Shown here: piece after piece, positions 1-9,443 of the stretch | Position numbering within the stretch: the stretch's first letter is position 1 | Layout of the letters: every line of letters starts with the position of its first letter | DNA from: Rubritalea tangerina | Lineage (GTDB): Bacteria > Verrucomicrobiota > Verrucomicrobiia > Verrucomicrobiales > Akkermansiaceae | Assembly: GCF_042683245.1 (NCBI RefSeq) | Contig: NZ_JBHUJB010000031.1 | Coordinates: 65,079 to 129,078 of the forward strand | Length of the DNA: 64,000 nt | Reading direction: 5' to 3' | Notes under the pieces: generated by a model | The model's database searches: none | Seen by the model: the letters and a program-made list of their open reading frames with translations, nothing else | Told to the model about the DNA's origin: nothing | Program-made: the position numbers and the translations under genes

Positions 1-2
1 TG

Positions 3-971
3 ACACAGGCGGAAGCCATTATGGATTTAATTTCAGCTCAGACAGACATGGCGATGCGGGCAGCTCATGAGCAGCTGCAGGGTAGGCTGGGTGACCAGTC
101 TGAGGCTCTTCGAGAGAGCTTATTGGGTGTAGTAGCCCACGTGGAGGCATACATTGATTTTCCGGAGGAAGATATCGACCCAGATACGGGGGCTGCGATG
201 TTGAAGCGAATTGCTGAGGTGCAGGAAGGTATTGGTAAGATGCTCTCGACAGCAGAGCAGGGGAGGATTTTACGTGAAGGTGTGCGCACTGTGATTTGTG
301 GCGAGCCCAATGTGGGGAAATCATCATTGCTCAATGCTTTGTTAGGGTATGAGCGTGCGATAGTCTCTGATGTTGAGGGGACCACTCGTGATACAGTGGA
401 AGAGGTCATCAACGTGAAAGGAATACCGGTACGGTTGATTGATACTGCTGGAGTGCGTGATTCTTCTGATCGAATCGAACAGCAAGGCATTGTACGTTCA
501 GAGAAGCAGATTGAAATGGCTGACCTGATTTTGGAGGTCGTGGATGGCAGTAAGGCTGGAGAGCGCTTGCTAGGTGAAGATCAAATTCGAGGTAGGCACC
601 ACCTGTTAGTGGTAAACAAGACAGATCTGGGGCAGGATGATGTTTGGGCTGGATCTGGAGGAGTAAGGATTTCTTGTAGGCAAGATCACGGTTTGGATGC
701 ACTGGCAGATGCGATTTCAGAGGAATTACTATTGAGTGAATCTAGTTGGGGGGGGCATGCGATGGCTATCAATGCTCGGCACCAGGATTGTTTGAAGAAA
801 GCTTCTAAGTCGTTAGATGTGGCTAGGGAGTCACTTGAATTGCAAGCGGGGGTTGAGTTTGCAGCGATCGACTTGAGGGAAGCGCTAGATGCGATTGGTG
901 AGATTGCTGGGCGCGTGGACACTGAGGAGATTCTCGGGGAGATTTTTGGGAGTTTTTGTATTGGTAAGTAG
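3..971 (+). CDS. mnmE: tRNA uridine-5-carboxymethylaminomethyl modification GTPase MnmE (5' truncated by window)
   Basis: This is the C-terminal part of MnmE, the GTPase that with MnmG installs the cmnm5 group on wobble uridine 34 of some tRNAs. The reading frame is open from base 3 (TQAEAIMDLI, the usual MnmE linker), so the ATG at 21 is internal and the true start lies upstream of the window. A P-loop (GEPNVGKS, near base 300), a DTAG switch II motif (near 442) and NKTD (near 616) show the inserted G domain. The chain ends in FCIGK, the conserved MnmE C-terminus whose cysteine is needed for the reaction. It ends three bases before the convergent fbp stop, with no terminator hairpin between them. 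Identification is firm; only the N-terminal folate-binding domain is missing. Confidence 0.96.
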   Translation, partial: TQAEAIMDLISAQTDMAMRAAHEQLQGRLGDQSEALRESLLGVVAHVEAYIDFPEEDIDPDTGAAMLKRIAEVQEGIGKMLSTAEQGRILREGVRTVICGEPNVGKSSLLNALLGYERAIVSDVEGTTRDTVEEVINVKGIPVRLIDTAGVRDSSDRIEQQGIVRSEKQIEMADLILEVVDGSKAGERLLGEDQIRGRHHLLVVNKTDLGQDDVWAGSGGVRISCRQDHGLDALADAISEELLLSESSWGGHAMAINARHQDCLKKASKSLDVARESLELQAGVEFAAIDLREALDAIGEIAGRVDTEEILGEIFGSFCIGK

Positions 972-974
972 GTT

Positions 975-2897
975 TTAATCTTCGTTGAGGAGACCATCTT
1001 GGTAGGCGGTGACGAGGCCTTCTAGAGCTTTAATTTGTTGTTGGATGGCTTTCCCTTGTTCGGTGTGTTTTACGAGTCTTGGGCTATTGTAGGATCTAAT
1101 TTTGCGCATGGTTGGGATGATATCTTCGCCCGTTCTGACGACGGAGACTGGGTCTTTGAATCCATGGTGTTGGGCGAGGTAGTCACCGGTATGTGAGAGA
1201 ATGAGTGTGAAGCCCTTGTCTCCGTATGCTTCTGAAAATGCGCCATCGATGGTGACTGCATTTCCACCGCGTTTGATAGGGTCTTCGCCATTTTCGACTT
1301 TTACTGGGACGTGTCCGTTGACGATGAGTCCACCCTCTTCGACCTGCATATCTTGGCATACTTTTTCACAGAATGCGGGGTTGTGAATCCGATCAAACCA
1401 TGGGTTTCTGGATTCTTTTCGTGCGGCCTTATTGTCGATGAAATACGACTCGAAGGTCGCCATTTTGTCTTTTCCGAAGAGTGGCGAGCGAGGGCCAGCC
1501 CAGAGGTAGTAGAACCAATCTTTGTCATTTTGGTCAGCTGAGGACCCTTTACGGAAAGCGCGCTTGATGACTTTATTGAATGCGGCGAATTGGTCGGGGC
1601 CTGAGTGTTCAATACCATCGATGTTGATGGGGAGGTAATCACCTGAGGGGGAGAGTGCCAGGCAGGCGTGGAAGATGACTGCTTTATCGCGGACTTCCGC
1701 CATGCTGCCACGTTCTACGACCCACTTCATGTGTTCCCAGAGTCGGGACGAACTAACAAATGAAGTAACGAGGCGATCTAGGCATTGTTGTTCTTCGGGG
1801 GTGAGACGGTTCGGGTCAGATGGATCAATCGTTGGGAAGTGAGTATCGCGCAGGGGGTAGGTGTGGGAATCGAGGGTGATTGTGTGGTCTTGGAAATTGA
1901 TATGTTTGAGAATATTGCGTGAATCCATGTCCCATTCTGGGTGGCGATCTACGATTTGGCCTTCGAGTTTGAATTGGATGATGGCGATGGCTTTTTGCAT
2001 CCTAGCGATGGTGAGTTCGTCTCTTTCGCCACCGCGTTTAGGTTTGAAGTAGGTTGCTGGATCATCCTGATAGATTGTGTTAGCAAGTTGTTCGAGTGGT
2101 TTTGTGATAATGCCATAGCCTTCTTCGAGCTGGAACATTCTGCGGTACCTGAGCGAGACTCTGAGGACGATTGCGATCAGGGCTTCTTGGCCTAGGCAGG
2201 CACCCATCCAACTGACATCATGGTTGCCCCAGACGATTGAGACATTTGGTTGTTTAATGAGATAGTCGATAACCCAGTCGATACGAGCTCCGCGATCACC
2301 CAGGTCACCAGCCACGATGAGTTCTTCGACAGTGATATTTCTGATAAACCTAGAAGCAGCACGGAGGGCTTGGTAATCCATATTACGCTTTACGAGTTCC
2401 TTTACGGTGACTTCGAGAAATGCGCTATGATGGCCGCCTGCTGGGTAGTTGAGTAGGGTTTCGAAGAGTTCTCTGAATAGTTTGGGGGTGTAGTGCTTGA
2501 TGTCTTTACGGCGTTTTGTCCGTATTTCTGAGCGGATGATTGCGAATTGTTTGGTGAGGCTTTCGAGTACCCAATGGAAGCGAGCATCTTGGTTCTCACC
2601 GAGTTCTTCGGCCTTCATTTGGAGGAGTTCAGTGGGGTAGTAGAGGAGGTGAAGAAATTCGTTGAATGGCTTTGAGTTGGTATCGCCATTGAAGAGGTCG
2701 GCGACGACAGGTCTGAGGCGGCCAGAAGCATTATTAATGACATGGCGCAGTTTTCTGGCTTCACCGTGGACGTCTGAGATGACATGGGTGACACCTTTTG
2801 GGAGTTCGAGTTGAGCCTTGAGAGAGGCTATTTCGTAGACTGCTGACTCGGAGGAGGGAAAAGATTTTGAGAGGATTTGATGAATGAGCTTCTCCAT
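975..2897 (-). CDS. fbp: fructose-1,6-bisphosphatase class III
   Basis: At 640 residues this matches the large class III (Firmicutes-type) fructose bisphosphatases, which hydrolyse fructose-1,6-bisphosphate in gluconeogenesis with a calcineurin-like metallophosphatase core. The metal-binding motifs are visible: SDVHGE at residues 41-46, GDLGDRG at 197-203 and GNHD at 224-227. The long insert between the first two blocks is typical of this class and separates it from ordinary phosphoesterases. It is the last gene of a minus-strand run, 74 bases after the acyltransferase. The product is expected in the cytosol. Class I and II enzymes are unrelated, so the call does not rest on length alone. Confidence 0.94.
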   Translation of the reverse strand: MEKLIHQILSKSFPSSESAVYEIASLKAQLELPKGVTHVISDVHGEARKLRHVINNASGRLRPVVADLFNGDTNSKPFNEFLHLLYYPTELLQMKAEELGENQDARFHWVLESLTKQFAIIRSEIRTKRRKDIKHYTPKLFRELFETLLNYPAGGHHSAFLEVTVKELVKRNMDYQALRAASRFIRNITVEELIVAGDLGDRGARIDWVIDYLIKQPNVSIVWGNHDVSWMGACLGQEALIAIVLRVSLRYRRMFQLEEGYGIITKPLEQLANTIYQDDPATYFKPKRGGERDELTIARMQKAIAIIQFKLEGQIVDRHPEWDMDSRNILKHINFQDHTITLDSHTYPLRDTHFPTIDPSDPNRLTPEEQQCLDRLVTSFVSSSRLWEHMKWVVERGSMAEVRDKAVIFHACLALSPSGDYLPINIDGIEHSGPDQFAAFNKVIKRAFRKGSSADQNDKDWFYYLWAGPRSPLFGKDKMATFESYFIDNKAARKESRNPWFDRIHNPAFCEKVCQDMQVEEGGLIVNGHVPVKVENGEDPIKRGGNAVTIDGAFSEAYGDKGFTLILSHTGDYLAQHHGFKDPVSVVRTGEDIIPTMRKIRSYNSPRLVKHTEQGKAIQQQIKALEGLVTAYQDGLLNED

Positions 2898-2971
2898 ATG
2901 GGAGTGATAAGGCCATTTGTGAAGTCATGTAAGGGGAATGTGTGTTCTAAAAATGGGAATGTGTTTTTTGA

Positions 2972-4072
2972 TTATTTTCCGTTGAGGAGTTTGCCGAGCG
3001 GTTTCTTTCTAACAACGAAATGATATGCCAGCAGGAGTGGTGCGAGAGTGGCGAGAATGACAATGGGGAATTTAAGAAAGCAGGTGATTTGCCAATTTTG
3101 GATGAGCAATTGGATTGCGAAGACGAGAGGAAGGTGAGCGAGGTAGAGCCAATATGAGGCATCGGATAGGTAGCGCATCACTTTTGAGGGGTGTGAGCAA
3201 TATATCTGAAAGAACCCGATGCAGGCGAAGACCATGGACCAGGTGAAAAGGACTTGTAGAATGTCTGATAGAATTTGTAGGTTTGGAGCATTATAGTAGC
3301 TCCACCACTCGGTCCACATTCCCAGTGGGAAGAGGAAGAGTAGAGCTGTTACGGTGAGTAATTTCCATCTTAGGCCGACAGGTGTCTTGGGGTGGAGAAA
3401 AAGAAGGCACCCGAAAAAGAAGAAGGTGGCGTAGTAGAGCAGGACTGGGAGTTTGGGTATCAGTCCGAGTGATGATTCAGGGCCAAATGTTGGGTAGCTT
3501 CTGGTAAGGAATGATTGGATGACGAGGGTGATGGGTACTATGTAGAAGAGGTTGCTTGGGTAGGTTAAGAAGCGCTTGGGAAAGTTAGGTTTGGGGCAAA
3601 TGGTAATGAGGCTGAAAGCGAGCACGAAGAAGCAGAGAAAGTAGAGGAACCAGAGGTGATGGAAATTGAAGTCGGCAAGGATATTTCCGGAGTGGAAGCT
3701 GGCGAAGAGTTCAGCGGTTCCTTGTTTTTGGTATGCTTGTGTTAGGATGTAATTGATGAGCGGGCTGGTTAGGGGGGCGAAGATAAGGAGTGGGATGAGG
3801 ATGCGCTTGAGGCGGTGTAAGAGGAGTTCCTTTAATCCACGCTTTTGATAGAGCATACAGGTGAAGTATCCGCTTATGAGGAAGAAGAGTTGCATGCGAA
3901 ATCCATGAACTCCGTAGAAAAGCCAGGCGAAGCATTGGTTATGAGAGGGGTCAACGACAGCCCAGTTGAAGCCTGCGTAGGCGATGGCCGCGTGTAGGAC
4001 GATACCAAGCAGCATGGCGCAGGCGCGCAAGGCATCGAGATCGTGGCGGCGGGTGTCGAGGGTGTGAGGCAT
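2972..4072 (-). CDS. acyltransferase 3 family membrane protein
   Basis: A 366-residue integral membrane protein with about ten hydrophobic segments. It starts with the family signature RRHDLDALRACAMLLGIVLHA, where Arg and His of the first segment are the proposed active-site residues of acyltransferase-3 proteins (OafA, MdoC/OpgC, NodX relatives). These enzymes move acyl groups onto sugars or glycans at the inner membrane. The GVHGFRMQLFFLISGYF stretch near residue 55 is also family-typical. The start lies 6 bases after the ruvC stop, so the two are probably cotranscribed. The acceptor cannot be told from sequence; an OpgC-like glucan or a surface polysaccharide are both possible. Confidence 0.85.
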   Translation of the reverse strand: MPHTLDTRRHDLDALRACAMLLGIVLHAAIAYAGFNWAVVDPSHNQCFAWLFYGVHGFRMQLFFLISGYFTCMLYQKRGLKELLLHRLKRILIPLLIFAPLTSPLINYILTQAYQKQGTAELFASFHSGNILADFNFHHLWFLYFLCFFVLAFSLITICPKPNFPKRFLTYPSNLFYIVPITLVIQSFLTRSYPTFGPESSLGLIPKLPVLLYYATFFFFGCLLFLHPKTPVGLRWKLLTVTALLFLFPLGMWTEWWSYYNAPNLQILSDILQVLFTWSMVFACIGFFQIYCSHPSKVMRYLSDASYWLYLAHLPLVFAIQLLIQNWQITCFLKFPIVILATLAPLLLAYHFVVRKKPLGKLLNGK

Positions 4073-4078
4073 TGGGGG

Positions 4079-4582
4079 TCAGACGCGCTTTTGGTCAAGG
4101 ACTGAAGCTTTGATAGGGTCTGAGGATGAGAGGTGGGCGATGGCGATAGCGATGGCGTCGGCAGCATCGTGCGGAGGAGTTTCGCTTAATCCTAACAAGG
4201 CTCTTACCATGAAAGCTACTTGAGCTTTATCGGCATTGCCATTTCCCACGACAGCTTTTTTGATTTTTTTAGGGGCGTATTCGAAGACTTCGAGGCCTGA
4301 GTCTGCTGCGGCGATGAGAGCTGCGGCTCTGGCGGCGCCCATGCTGATGGCGGTACGGACGGACTGGACATAGATGATGCCTTCAACGGCTACGACATCG
4401 GGTTGGTACTGGGTAATGAGATTATGTAGGCCAGTTCTGACGGCAGAGAGCGCGCCTGATTGGGGGATTTTGGCAGGGATACTGATGACACCGTAATCGA
4501 TGGCGCATTGTTTATGTTGGTCGCCTTCAATGATGGCGTAGCCGGTATTACGGACAGCGGGGTCGATGGCGAGGACTTTCAT
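4079..4582 (-). CDS. ruvC: crossover junction endodeoxyribonuclease RuvC
   Basis: RuvC resolves Holliday junctions together with the RuvAB branch-migration complex. The RNase H-like fold is shown by MKVLAIDPAVRNTGYAI at the N-terminus, with the acidic residues of the active site at D7, E67 (VEGI), D139 and D142 (HDAADAIAIA). Length is 167 residues, normal for the family. I chose the ATG at 4582 because the family starts MKVLxIDP; an in-frame ATG 27 bases upstream would add an atypical tail. It lies 72 bases downstream of the helicase gene and 6 bases before the acyltransferase. ruvA and ruvB are not in the window. Confidence 0.95.
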   Translation of the reverse strand: MKVLAIDPAVRNTGYAIIEGDQHKQCAIDYGVISIPAKIPQSGALSAVRTGLHNLITQYQPDVVAVEGIIYVQSVRTAISMGAARAAALIAAADSGLEVFEYAPKKIKKAVVGNGNADKAQVAFMVRALLGLSETPPHDAADAIAIAIAHLSSSDPIKASVLDQKRV

Positions 4583-4654
4583 AAAAAATGCTAGATTGAG
4601 CGCGGCCAATCTAGCAGTGAGAAGGTGAGAGTGTGAAGTAAGAATCTCTGGAGT

Positions 4655-5914
4655 CTATCGACGACCGCGTCGACGCGGTGCAGGTGGACGCTTTTTACGC
4701 ACTGGCTTAGCCGGCTTTTCGTCAAGAAGAGCGGTGTATTTGTAGTCGAAGTTTTCGAGCTTCTTGCGTTCGATTTTTTTACCGATAAAGTTTTCTACGG
4801 CGTCTGCGAAGTCGAGTTCATCGGCGGTAAGGATAGTGAAGGCATCACCTTCTGATTCGGCGCGGCCAGTACGTCCGATGCGGTGGACGTAATCTTCTGA
4901 GTTTTCGGGGACGCGGTAGTTGATGACGTGTGAGACTGAGGAGATATCGATACCACGTGCGGCAACGTCGGTGGCAACCATGATGTCGTAGGTGCCGTCT
5001 TTGAAGCCGGCGAGGGCCTTCATGCGGTCTTTTTGGCCGATATCGGAGTGCATGGCGATGACTTTAGCGTCGGTCTTATCGTTGAGTAGGAGGCAGACGG
5101 AATCGGCTTCTTTACGGGTACGGGTGAAGACCATGACGGACTGTGTGTCGGTGCGATTGATGAGTTCAACGAGGAGGTCATCACGCTGGTCCATGGAGAC
5201 GGGATAGAAGGCGTGCTGGATGGTGGAAGCAACTTCGCGGCGAGCAATTTCGATTTGGGCTGGGTTATCGAGGCAGAAATCAGCGAAGCCCTGAATCGCA
5301 GGGGGCATAGTGGCGGAGAAGAAGAGGGTCTGGCGGTCGGGGAGGTCGAGCCACTTAAATTTTTCTTCGCGTTCTTCGCGTGGTTTATTGAGTTCCGCTT
5401 TCCACGGGCAGAGGTTGACGATTTTACGAACGATGGGGAGGAAGCCCATATCGAGCATGCGGTCGACTTCATCAAGGATGAGGATTTTGACATTCGCGAA
5501 GCGCATCGTACCACGGTAGAAGTGGTCGACGAGGCGGCCGGGAGTGGCGACGACGACATCGGCATTTTTAAGTTGATCGGTTTGAGCGCCGTAGCCGACA
5601 CCACCGAAGAGGAGAGCAACTTTGCAGCCGGTATGTTTACCGTAGGTTTCGAATTGTTCTGCGACTTGGTGAGCGAGTTCGCGGGTTGGTTCGAGGACGA
5701 GGATTTGTGGTTTACCTAGAGCGGTGATTTTAGAGAGTGAGGGGAGGGCGAAGGCGGCGGTCTTTCCAGTACCGGTCTGTGATGCGCCAACCACATCGCG
5801 GCCCTCGAGCACGAGCGGGATGGCTTGAGCCTGGATCGGGGTGGGGTTTTCGTAGCCGGCTTCGCTAACGGCTTGAACGATAGGCTCTGAGAGTCCGAGA
5901 TCTTTGAAAGACAT
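4655..5914 (-). CDS. DEAD-box family ATP-dependent RNA helicase (RhlE-like, DEVD variant)
   Basis: A 419-residue helicase with a Q motif (PTPIQAQAIPLV), Walker A ASQTGTGKT at residues 44-52, PTREL, TPGR, the Walker B box at 148-151 reading DEVD instead of DEAD, SAT near 200, ARGIDIS and HRIGRTGR. The tail is short and basic (RKKRPPAPRRRGRR), which would bind RNA. RhlE-type enzymes act in ribosome assembly and RNA turnover. It heads the minus-strand group with ruvC, the acyltransferase and fbp. The Val in the third box position keeps both acidic residues, so activity is probably intact. The assignment to RhlE rather than another bacterial DEAD-box subgroup rests on overall architecture only. 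Confidence 0.92.
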   Translation of the reverse strand: MSFKDLGLSEPIVQAVSEAGYENPTPIQAQAIPLVLEGRDVVGASQTGTGKTAAFALPSLSKITALGKPQILVLEPTRELAHQVAEQFETYGKHTGCKVALLFGGVGYGAQTDQLKNADVVVATPGRLVDHFYRGTMRFANVKILILDEVDRMLDMGFLPIVRKIVNLCPWKAELNKPREEREEKFKWLDLPDRQTLFFSATMPPAIQGFADFCLDNPAQIEIARREVASTIQHAFYPVSMDQRDDLLVELINRTDTQSVMVFTRTRKEADSVCLLLNDKTDAKVIAMHSDIGQKDRMKALAGFKDGTYDIMVATDVAARGIDISSVSHVINYRVPENSEDYVHRIGRTGRAESEGDAFTILTADELDFADAVENFIGKKIERKKLENFDYKYTALLDEKPAKPVRKKRPPAPRRRGRR

Positions 5915-6041
5915 AGAGGGGGATTAGGCTGGATTGTCCTAATGTGAAAGAACAAATGCGGATTTCTGATCACTTTCTGTGAAAAATCTGTCCTATTTTG
6001 TGAAATGAGGGAGATAATAGAGGTGTAAGTAAGTGACCAGT

Positions 6042-6070
6042 TTGACTACGTTGACTGAGACGGAGTTAAT
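6042..6070 (+). promoter_or_regulatory. candidate sigma-70-type promoter for the phosphoesterase gene
   Basis: TTGACT at 6042-6047 and GTTAAT at 6065-6070 are separated by 17 bases, upstream of the ATG at 6092. A second TTGACT at 6051 repeats the -35 hexamer. The -10 matches the consensus at four of six positions only, so this is tentative. Confidence 0.35.
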
Positions 6071-6091
6071 TAGACAATACACAGCGAAACG

Positions 6092-7381
6092 ATGATGAAA
6101 GTAAAAAGTTTGATGCTCGTCCTTGGGGGGAGTTTGGCATTTCAGGCCAGTTTGGTGGCTGAAGAGGGCGTAGGGATTATTTCTGAGAATGATTCAGAAG
6201 CAATTAAGCATCGCTTGATGTGGATTGAGAATCCGAGCAGTGAGGCGACGATTGGTTGGGTGCAGGAGAGTGGGAAGCCTGGGGTTGTGCATTACGGTAA
6301 GGTGGACCAGAAGCGAAAGCATCATTTGTATGAGAAGAGCCAGCAGGTGCATCGGACGGTACCGATTGGTAAGGGGGTGAATTGTTTTGTGAAGCTCACA
6401 GGGCTGGAGCCGGATACTGCCTATTTTTACGTGATTAAGGATGCTTCTGGTGTGAGTCGGAGGTTAAAGTTTCACACGGCTCCAGCGACGAACAAGGCAA
6501 TTACATTTATCAATGGTGGGGATTCACGGAGCAACCGCAAGACACGTCAGGAGCTCAACAAAATTGTGGCGAAGCTGAAGCCTTTATTTGTGTCGTTTTC
6601 AGGAGATATGATTGGATCACCGACGCATGACCAATGGGACAAATGGTTTGAGGATTGGCAGCTGACGATCTCTGAGGACGGGACGATCATACCCATTGTG
6701 GCGCACCGAGGGAACCATGAGAACAAGAAGGATGCGATCAGCAAGGAGTTTGATACACCCGCGGACGTTTATTATGCTTTTACAGTTGGGAAGAATCTTT
6801 TGCGGTACTACGCGTTGAATTCTGAAATTCCTGCAGAGGGGGCACAGAGTGCGTGGCTGGACCAGGACTTAGGGAAGCATGCAGGTTCGGTGACTTATAC
6901 CGCAGCGGGATATCACAAGCCGATGCGGCCACACGTCTCGAAGAAGAAGGAGGGAACGAACCCGTACAAGTGGGCGCCAATTTTTTATAAGCATGGAGTC
7001 GACTTGGCATTTGAGTCTGACTCTCACTGTATTAAGCGCACGCAGCCATTGAGGCCAGCTTCAGATGGTGCGGAGGGATTTGTCGCAGCACCAAATGATC
7101 CGAAGGCGACTGTGTACACTGGTGAAGGTTGTTGGGGGGCACCCTTAAGAAAGGCAGATGATGCAAAATCTTGGACGCTGGATTGTGCGGCATTTAATGG
7201 CTTTGATTGGGTTTCGGTGAATGCTGAATCTATGCAAATCAAGACCGTCAAATTGGAAAAAACTGGTGCACTGAAGGTTGAGGCTGTGGAGCAACGAAAT
7301 TCCTTCAAAACCCCTAAGGGATTGAGTTTGTGGCAGGCGAAGGGTGGCGAAGTGCTGACGATTAGAGCGAAGAAAAAATAG
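6092..7381 (+). CDS. secreted metallophosphoesterase, purple acid phosphatase-like
   Basis: A 429-residue exported protein with a signal peptide (about residues 1-23, ending SLVAEE). An N-terminal fibronectin/PAP-type beta domain, with the phrase LEPDTAYFYVIKD, is followed by a calcineurin-like phosphoesterase domain carrying GGDSR, SGDM and GNHE metal-ligand motifs and a late DSH histidine. Purple acid phosphatases hydrolyse phosphate monoesters outside the cytoplasm. The first motif is GDSR rather than the usual GDxG and the YHxP block reads YHKP, so substrate preference may differ. It stands alone between a candidate promoter and a clear terminator, so it looks monocistronic. Confidence 0.85.
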   Translation: MMKVKSLMLVLGGSLAFQASLVAEEGVGIISENDSEAIKHRLMWIENPSSEATIGWVQESGKPGVVHYGKVDQKRKHHLYEKSQQVHRTVPIGKGVNCFVKLTGLEPDTAYFYVIKDASGVSRRLKFHTAPATNKAITFINGGDSRSNRKTRQELNKIVAKLKPLFVSFSGDMIGSPTHDQWDKWFEDWQLTISEDGTIIPIVAHRGNHENKKDAISKEFDTPADVYYAFTVGKNLLRYYALNSEIPAEGAQSAWLDQDLGKHAGSVTYTAAGYHKPMRPHVSKKKEGTNPYKWAPIFYKHGVDLAFESDSHCIKRTQPLRPASDGAEGFVAAPNDPKATVYTGEGCWGAPLRKADDAKSWTLDCAAFNGFDWVSVNAESMQIKTVKLEKTGALKVEAVEQRNSFKTPKGLSLWQAKGGEVLTIRAKKK

Positions 7382-7436
7382 TGTGCGCTTGCCAAGCGGT
7401 GGCGGAAAGCTCTATATAAACATACTGAACTTTAGG

Positions 7437-7471
7437 TCCCCCAGCTCGGCAATGAGTCTGGGGGATTTTTT
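7437..7471 (+). terminator. rho-independent terminator after the phosphoesterase gene
   Basis: TCCCCCAG (7437-7444) pairs with CTGGGGGA (7458-7465), followed directly by a T run. The 8 bp stem is GC-rich and sits 56 bases after the stop at 7381. Confidence 0.85.
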
Positions 7472-7501
7472 ATCGGTAGAAATCACAATTCGTACAAAAT
7501 T

Positions 7502-8485
7502 TTGAATGCATTTTTAGAGCATTGTATCCGTGGGCAGCTGAGTCCACATGAGGGGAGCCTGTACAGCAAGGTGGCTTGGTTATGGTTGAGCTTGTTGCAG
7601 CTGGCAGTGGCTGTGACTTTCGCGGCTCGGGGATGGTTGATGTACCGTTGGGACAGTCACATTCGAGGTTTGATTTGGAATGAGGAGGCGGTGGCTCCCT
7701 TGTTGGCGAAGGTGAGCGATGTGAGCTGGGAAGATTTTGCGCTAGAATCTGACCCTTATATCACCGGGGGGATTGAGTTTTTGGGGATAGCTCTGATGGT
7801 AGGGGCATTTCTGACCTTATTAATGCGTATTCCCTATTTTGCCATTTTCAAGTGGGCCCTGATTCCATTGTGGGCGATAGTGGCATTGGATAGTTACAGT
7901 AACTTTTTTGATGTGCATTACCAGGAGGGCATGTTGATCGAGTATGCGCTTCAAGTCGGGCTGCCTTTGTTATTTTTGTGGGTGTTAGTATTTCCTAGGC
8001 AATTAGTTGCGTGGGGGTGGGTTGCTTGTTGTTTAGCGAGTATGTGTTTCATCGGGCATGGCTTGTATGCTGTGGGCCACCATCCGGTGCCTTGGTTGTT
8101 TCAGAATATGACGATGGAGATTTTAGGAGTGGGGGAGTCCGCGGCGAAAGGGTGGCTGTACCTGATGGGGGTATTAGACTTTATAGTCGCCATTGGGGTG
8201 TTGGTTCCGTGGTTACGCAAGCCGAGTTTGGTCTATATGGTTTTTTGGGGAGGCGTGACGAGCATTGCGAGGGTGCTGGCGCATTATGAACCCGCTGAGA
8301 AGTTCTACGGGATGGACCCGTGGGTTGCTGAGATGTTTGTACGTTGTAGCCATTGGTTAGTGCCTTTGTTGGTATTGATGTTATTGCCCTTAAAGAGTCA
8401 GAACGGCCGGCTCACCTTGAGTTTGCTAGAGATTAGTTCACAGACTCGGAGAGTGTTGTCGAAGGCGACGATCTTGCATAAGTAA
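7502..8485 (+). CDS. polytopic membrane protein of unknown function
   Basis: I do not recognise this 327-residue protein. It has seven or eight hydrophobic segments (for example near residues 25-43, 88-108, 114-132, 150-165, 172-190, 222-240 and 285-300), with short loops and several Trp and Tyr residues at the membrane edges. An aromatic loop ALESDPYITGG precedes the second helix. The start is TTG at 7502; no ATG occurs in frame until MYRW near residue 47, which would cut into the first helix. It follows a terminator, and the lactonase gene starts 43 bases downstream, so the two may be cotranscribed. DoxX-like or vitamin K-linked membrane families are conceivable but no motif supports them. 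Confidence 0.75.
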   Translation: MNAFLEHCIRGQLSPHEGSLYSKVAWLWLSLLQLAVAVTFAARGWLMYRWDSHIRGLIWNEEAVAPLLAKVSDVSWEDFALESDPYITGGIEFLGIALMVGAFLTLLMRIPYFAIFKWALIPLWAIVALDSYSNFFDVHYQEGMLIEYALQVGLPLLFLWVLVFPRQLVAWGWVACCLASMCFIGHGLYAVGHHPVPWLFQNMTMEILGVGESAAKGWLYLMGVLDFIVAIGVLVPWLRKPSLVYMVFWGGVTSIARVLAHYEPAEKFYGMDPWVAEMFVRCSHWLVPLLVLMLLPLKSQNGRLTLSLLEISSQTRRVLSKATILHK

Positions 8486-8528
8486 TGGGTGTCTGAAAGC
8501 TCGCTGGACAAGGCGGTGGTGAGCTATT

Positions 8529-9386
8529 ATGGCTATGGGCATGACAGTAGAACCGGTTGGTAATTATCGTGCGATTTGGGGAGAAGGTCCGATTTGGTGG
8601 GAAGGTAAGTTACTTTATGTCGATATTGAAGCGCACAAGGTGCTGAGTTTCGACCCCTTGAGCGGTGAGGAGAAGGAATGGTGCGTGGGTGAGCGTGTGG
8701 GAACGGTTGTGCCGAGGGAGACTGGTGGGATGGTGATTGCTGGTGACAATGGCGTGGCATTTTTAAGTGAGGCTGGGGAGAAGCAGGTAATTTCAGATCC
8801 TGAACCAGATAAGAGTGACAACCGTTTCAATGATGGGAAGTGCTCTCCTGATGGCCATTTTTTTGCTGGGACGATTTCTTTAGTCAAGAAGACTGGGGAT
8901 GCCCGCTTGTATAAGTTAGACAAGGATGGTTCTTTGGCTGAGGCTTTTGGGCCTGTGACCAATTCTAACGGTTTAGCATGGTCGGTGGATGGGGCAGTGA
9001 TGTACTACATCGACACGCCGCGTCGTGAGATTTTGGCCTTTGATTATGCGGATGGGCATATGACGAACATGCGCAGCGTTGTTGATACTGGCCACATTGA
9101 TGCATCACCTGATGGCATGACGATTGATTCTGATGGCAACCTTTGGGTGGCATTTTGTCACGGTGCCTGTGTGGCGTGTTTTAATCCCACGAGTGGTGAG
9201 GAGATTCGCAGGGTAGAGGTTCCATGTTTGGAGACGACAGCCTGTGCGTTTGGTGGAGAGGCGCTAGATGAGCTGTATATCACGACTGGTGTGCACAAGA
9301 CCGAAAAGGAAGAACACGCTGGTAGATTATTTCGCGTGACTGGACTTGGTGTGTGTGGGGTACCTGCTTATGCCTATCAGGGGTAA
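8529..9386 (+). CDS. SMP-30/gluconolactonase family protein
   Basis: A 285-residue six-bladed beta-propeller lactonase. The three metal ligands of the family are recognisable: Glu19 in WGEGPIWW, Asn147 in TNSNGLAWS and Asp195 in ASPDGMTID. These enzymes open sugar lactones such as gluconolactone, the step after a sugar dehydrogenase. There is no signal peptide, so the protein is expected in the cytosol. The first residues (MAMGMTVEP) offer three ATG codons; I kept the first. The flanking genes, an unknown membrane protein and thiG, do not point to the substrate. Confidence 0.9.
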   Translation: MAMGMTVEPVGNYRAIWGEGPIWWEGKLLYVDIEAHKVLSFDPLSGEEKEWCVGERVGTVVPRETGGMVIAGDNGVAFLSEAGEKQVISDPEPDKSDNRFNDGKCSPDGHFFAGTISLVKKTGDARLYKLDKDGSLAEAFGPVTNSNGLAWSVDGAVMYYIDTPRREILAFDYADGHMTNMRSVVDTGHIDASPDGMTIDSDGNLWVAFCHGACVACFNPTSGEEIRRVEVPCLETTACAFGGEALDELYITTGVHKTEKEEHAGRLFRVTGLGVCGVPAYAYQG

Positions 9387-9443
9387 ATTTAGTCACAATT
9401 GATGATTGCGGCATCTGGCGATGCTGCTTAGTTTTCCGCCGCT

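Noticed and set aside
5213..5719. 168-codon acidic open frame opposite the RNA helicase
   Set aside because: The helicase motifs on the minus strand are unambiguous; this frame is the mirror of a conserved gene.
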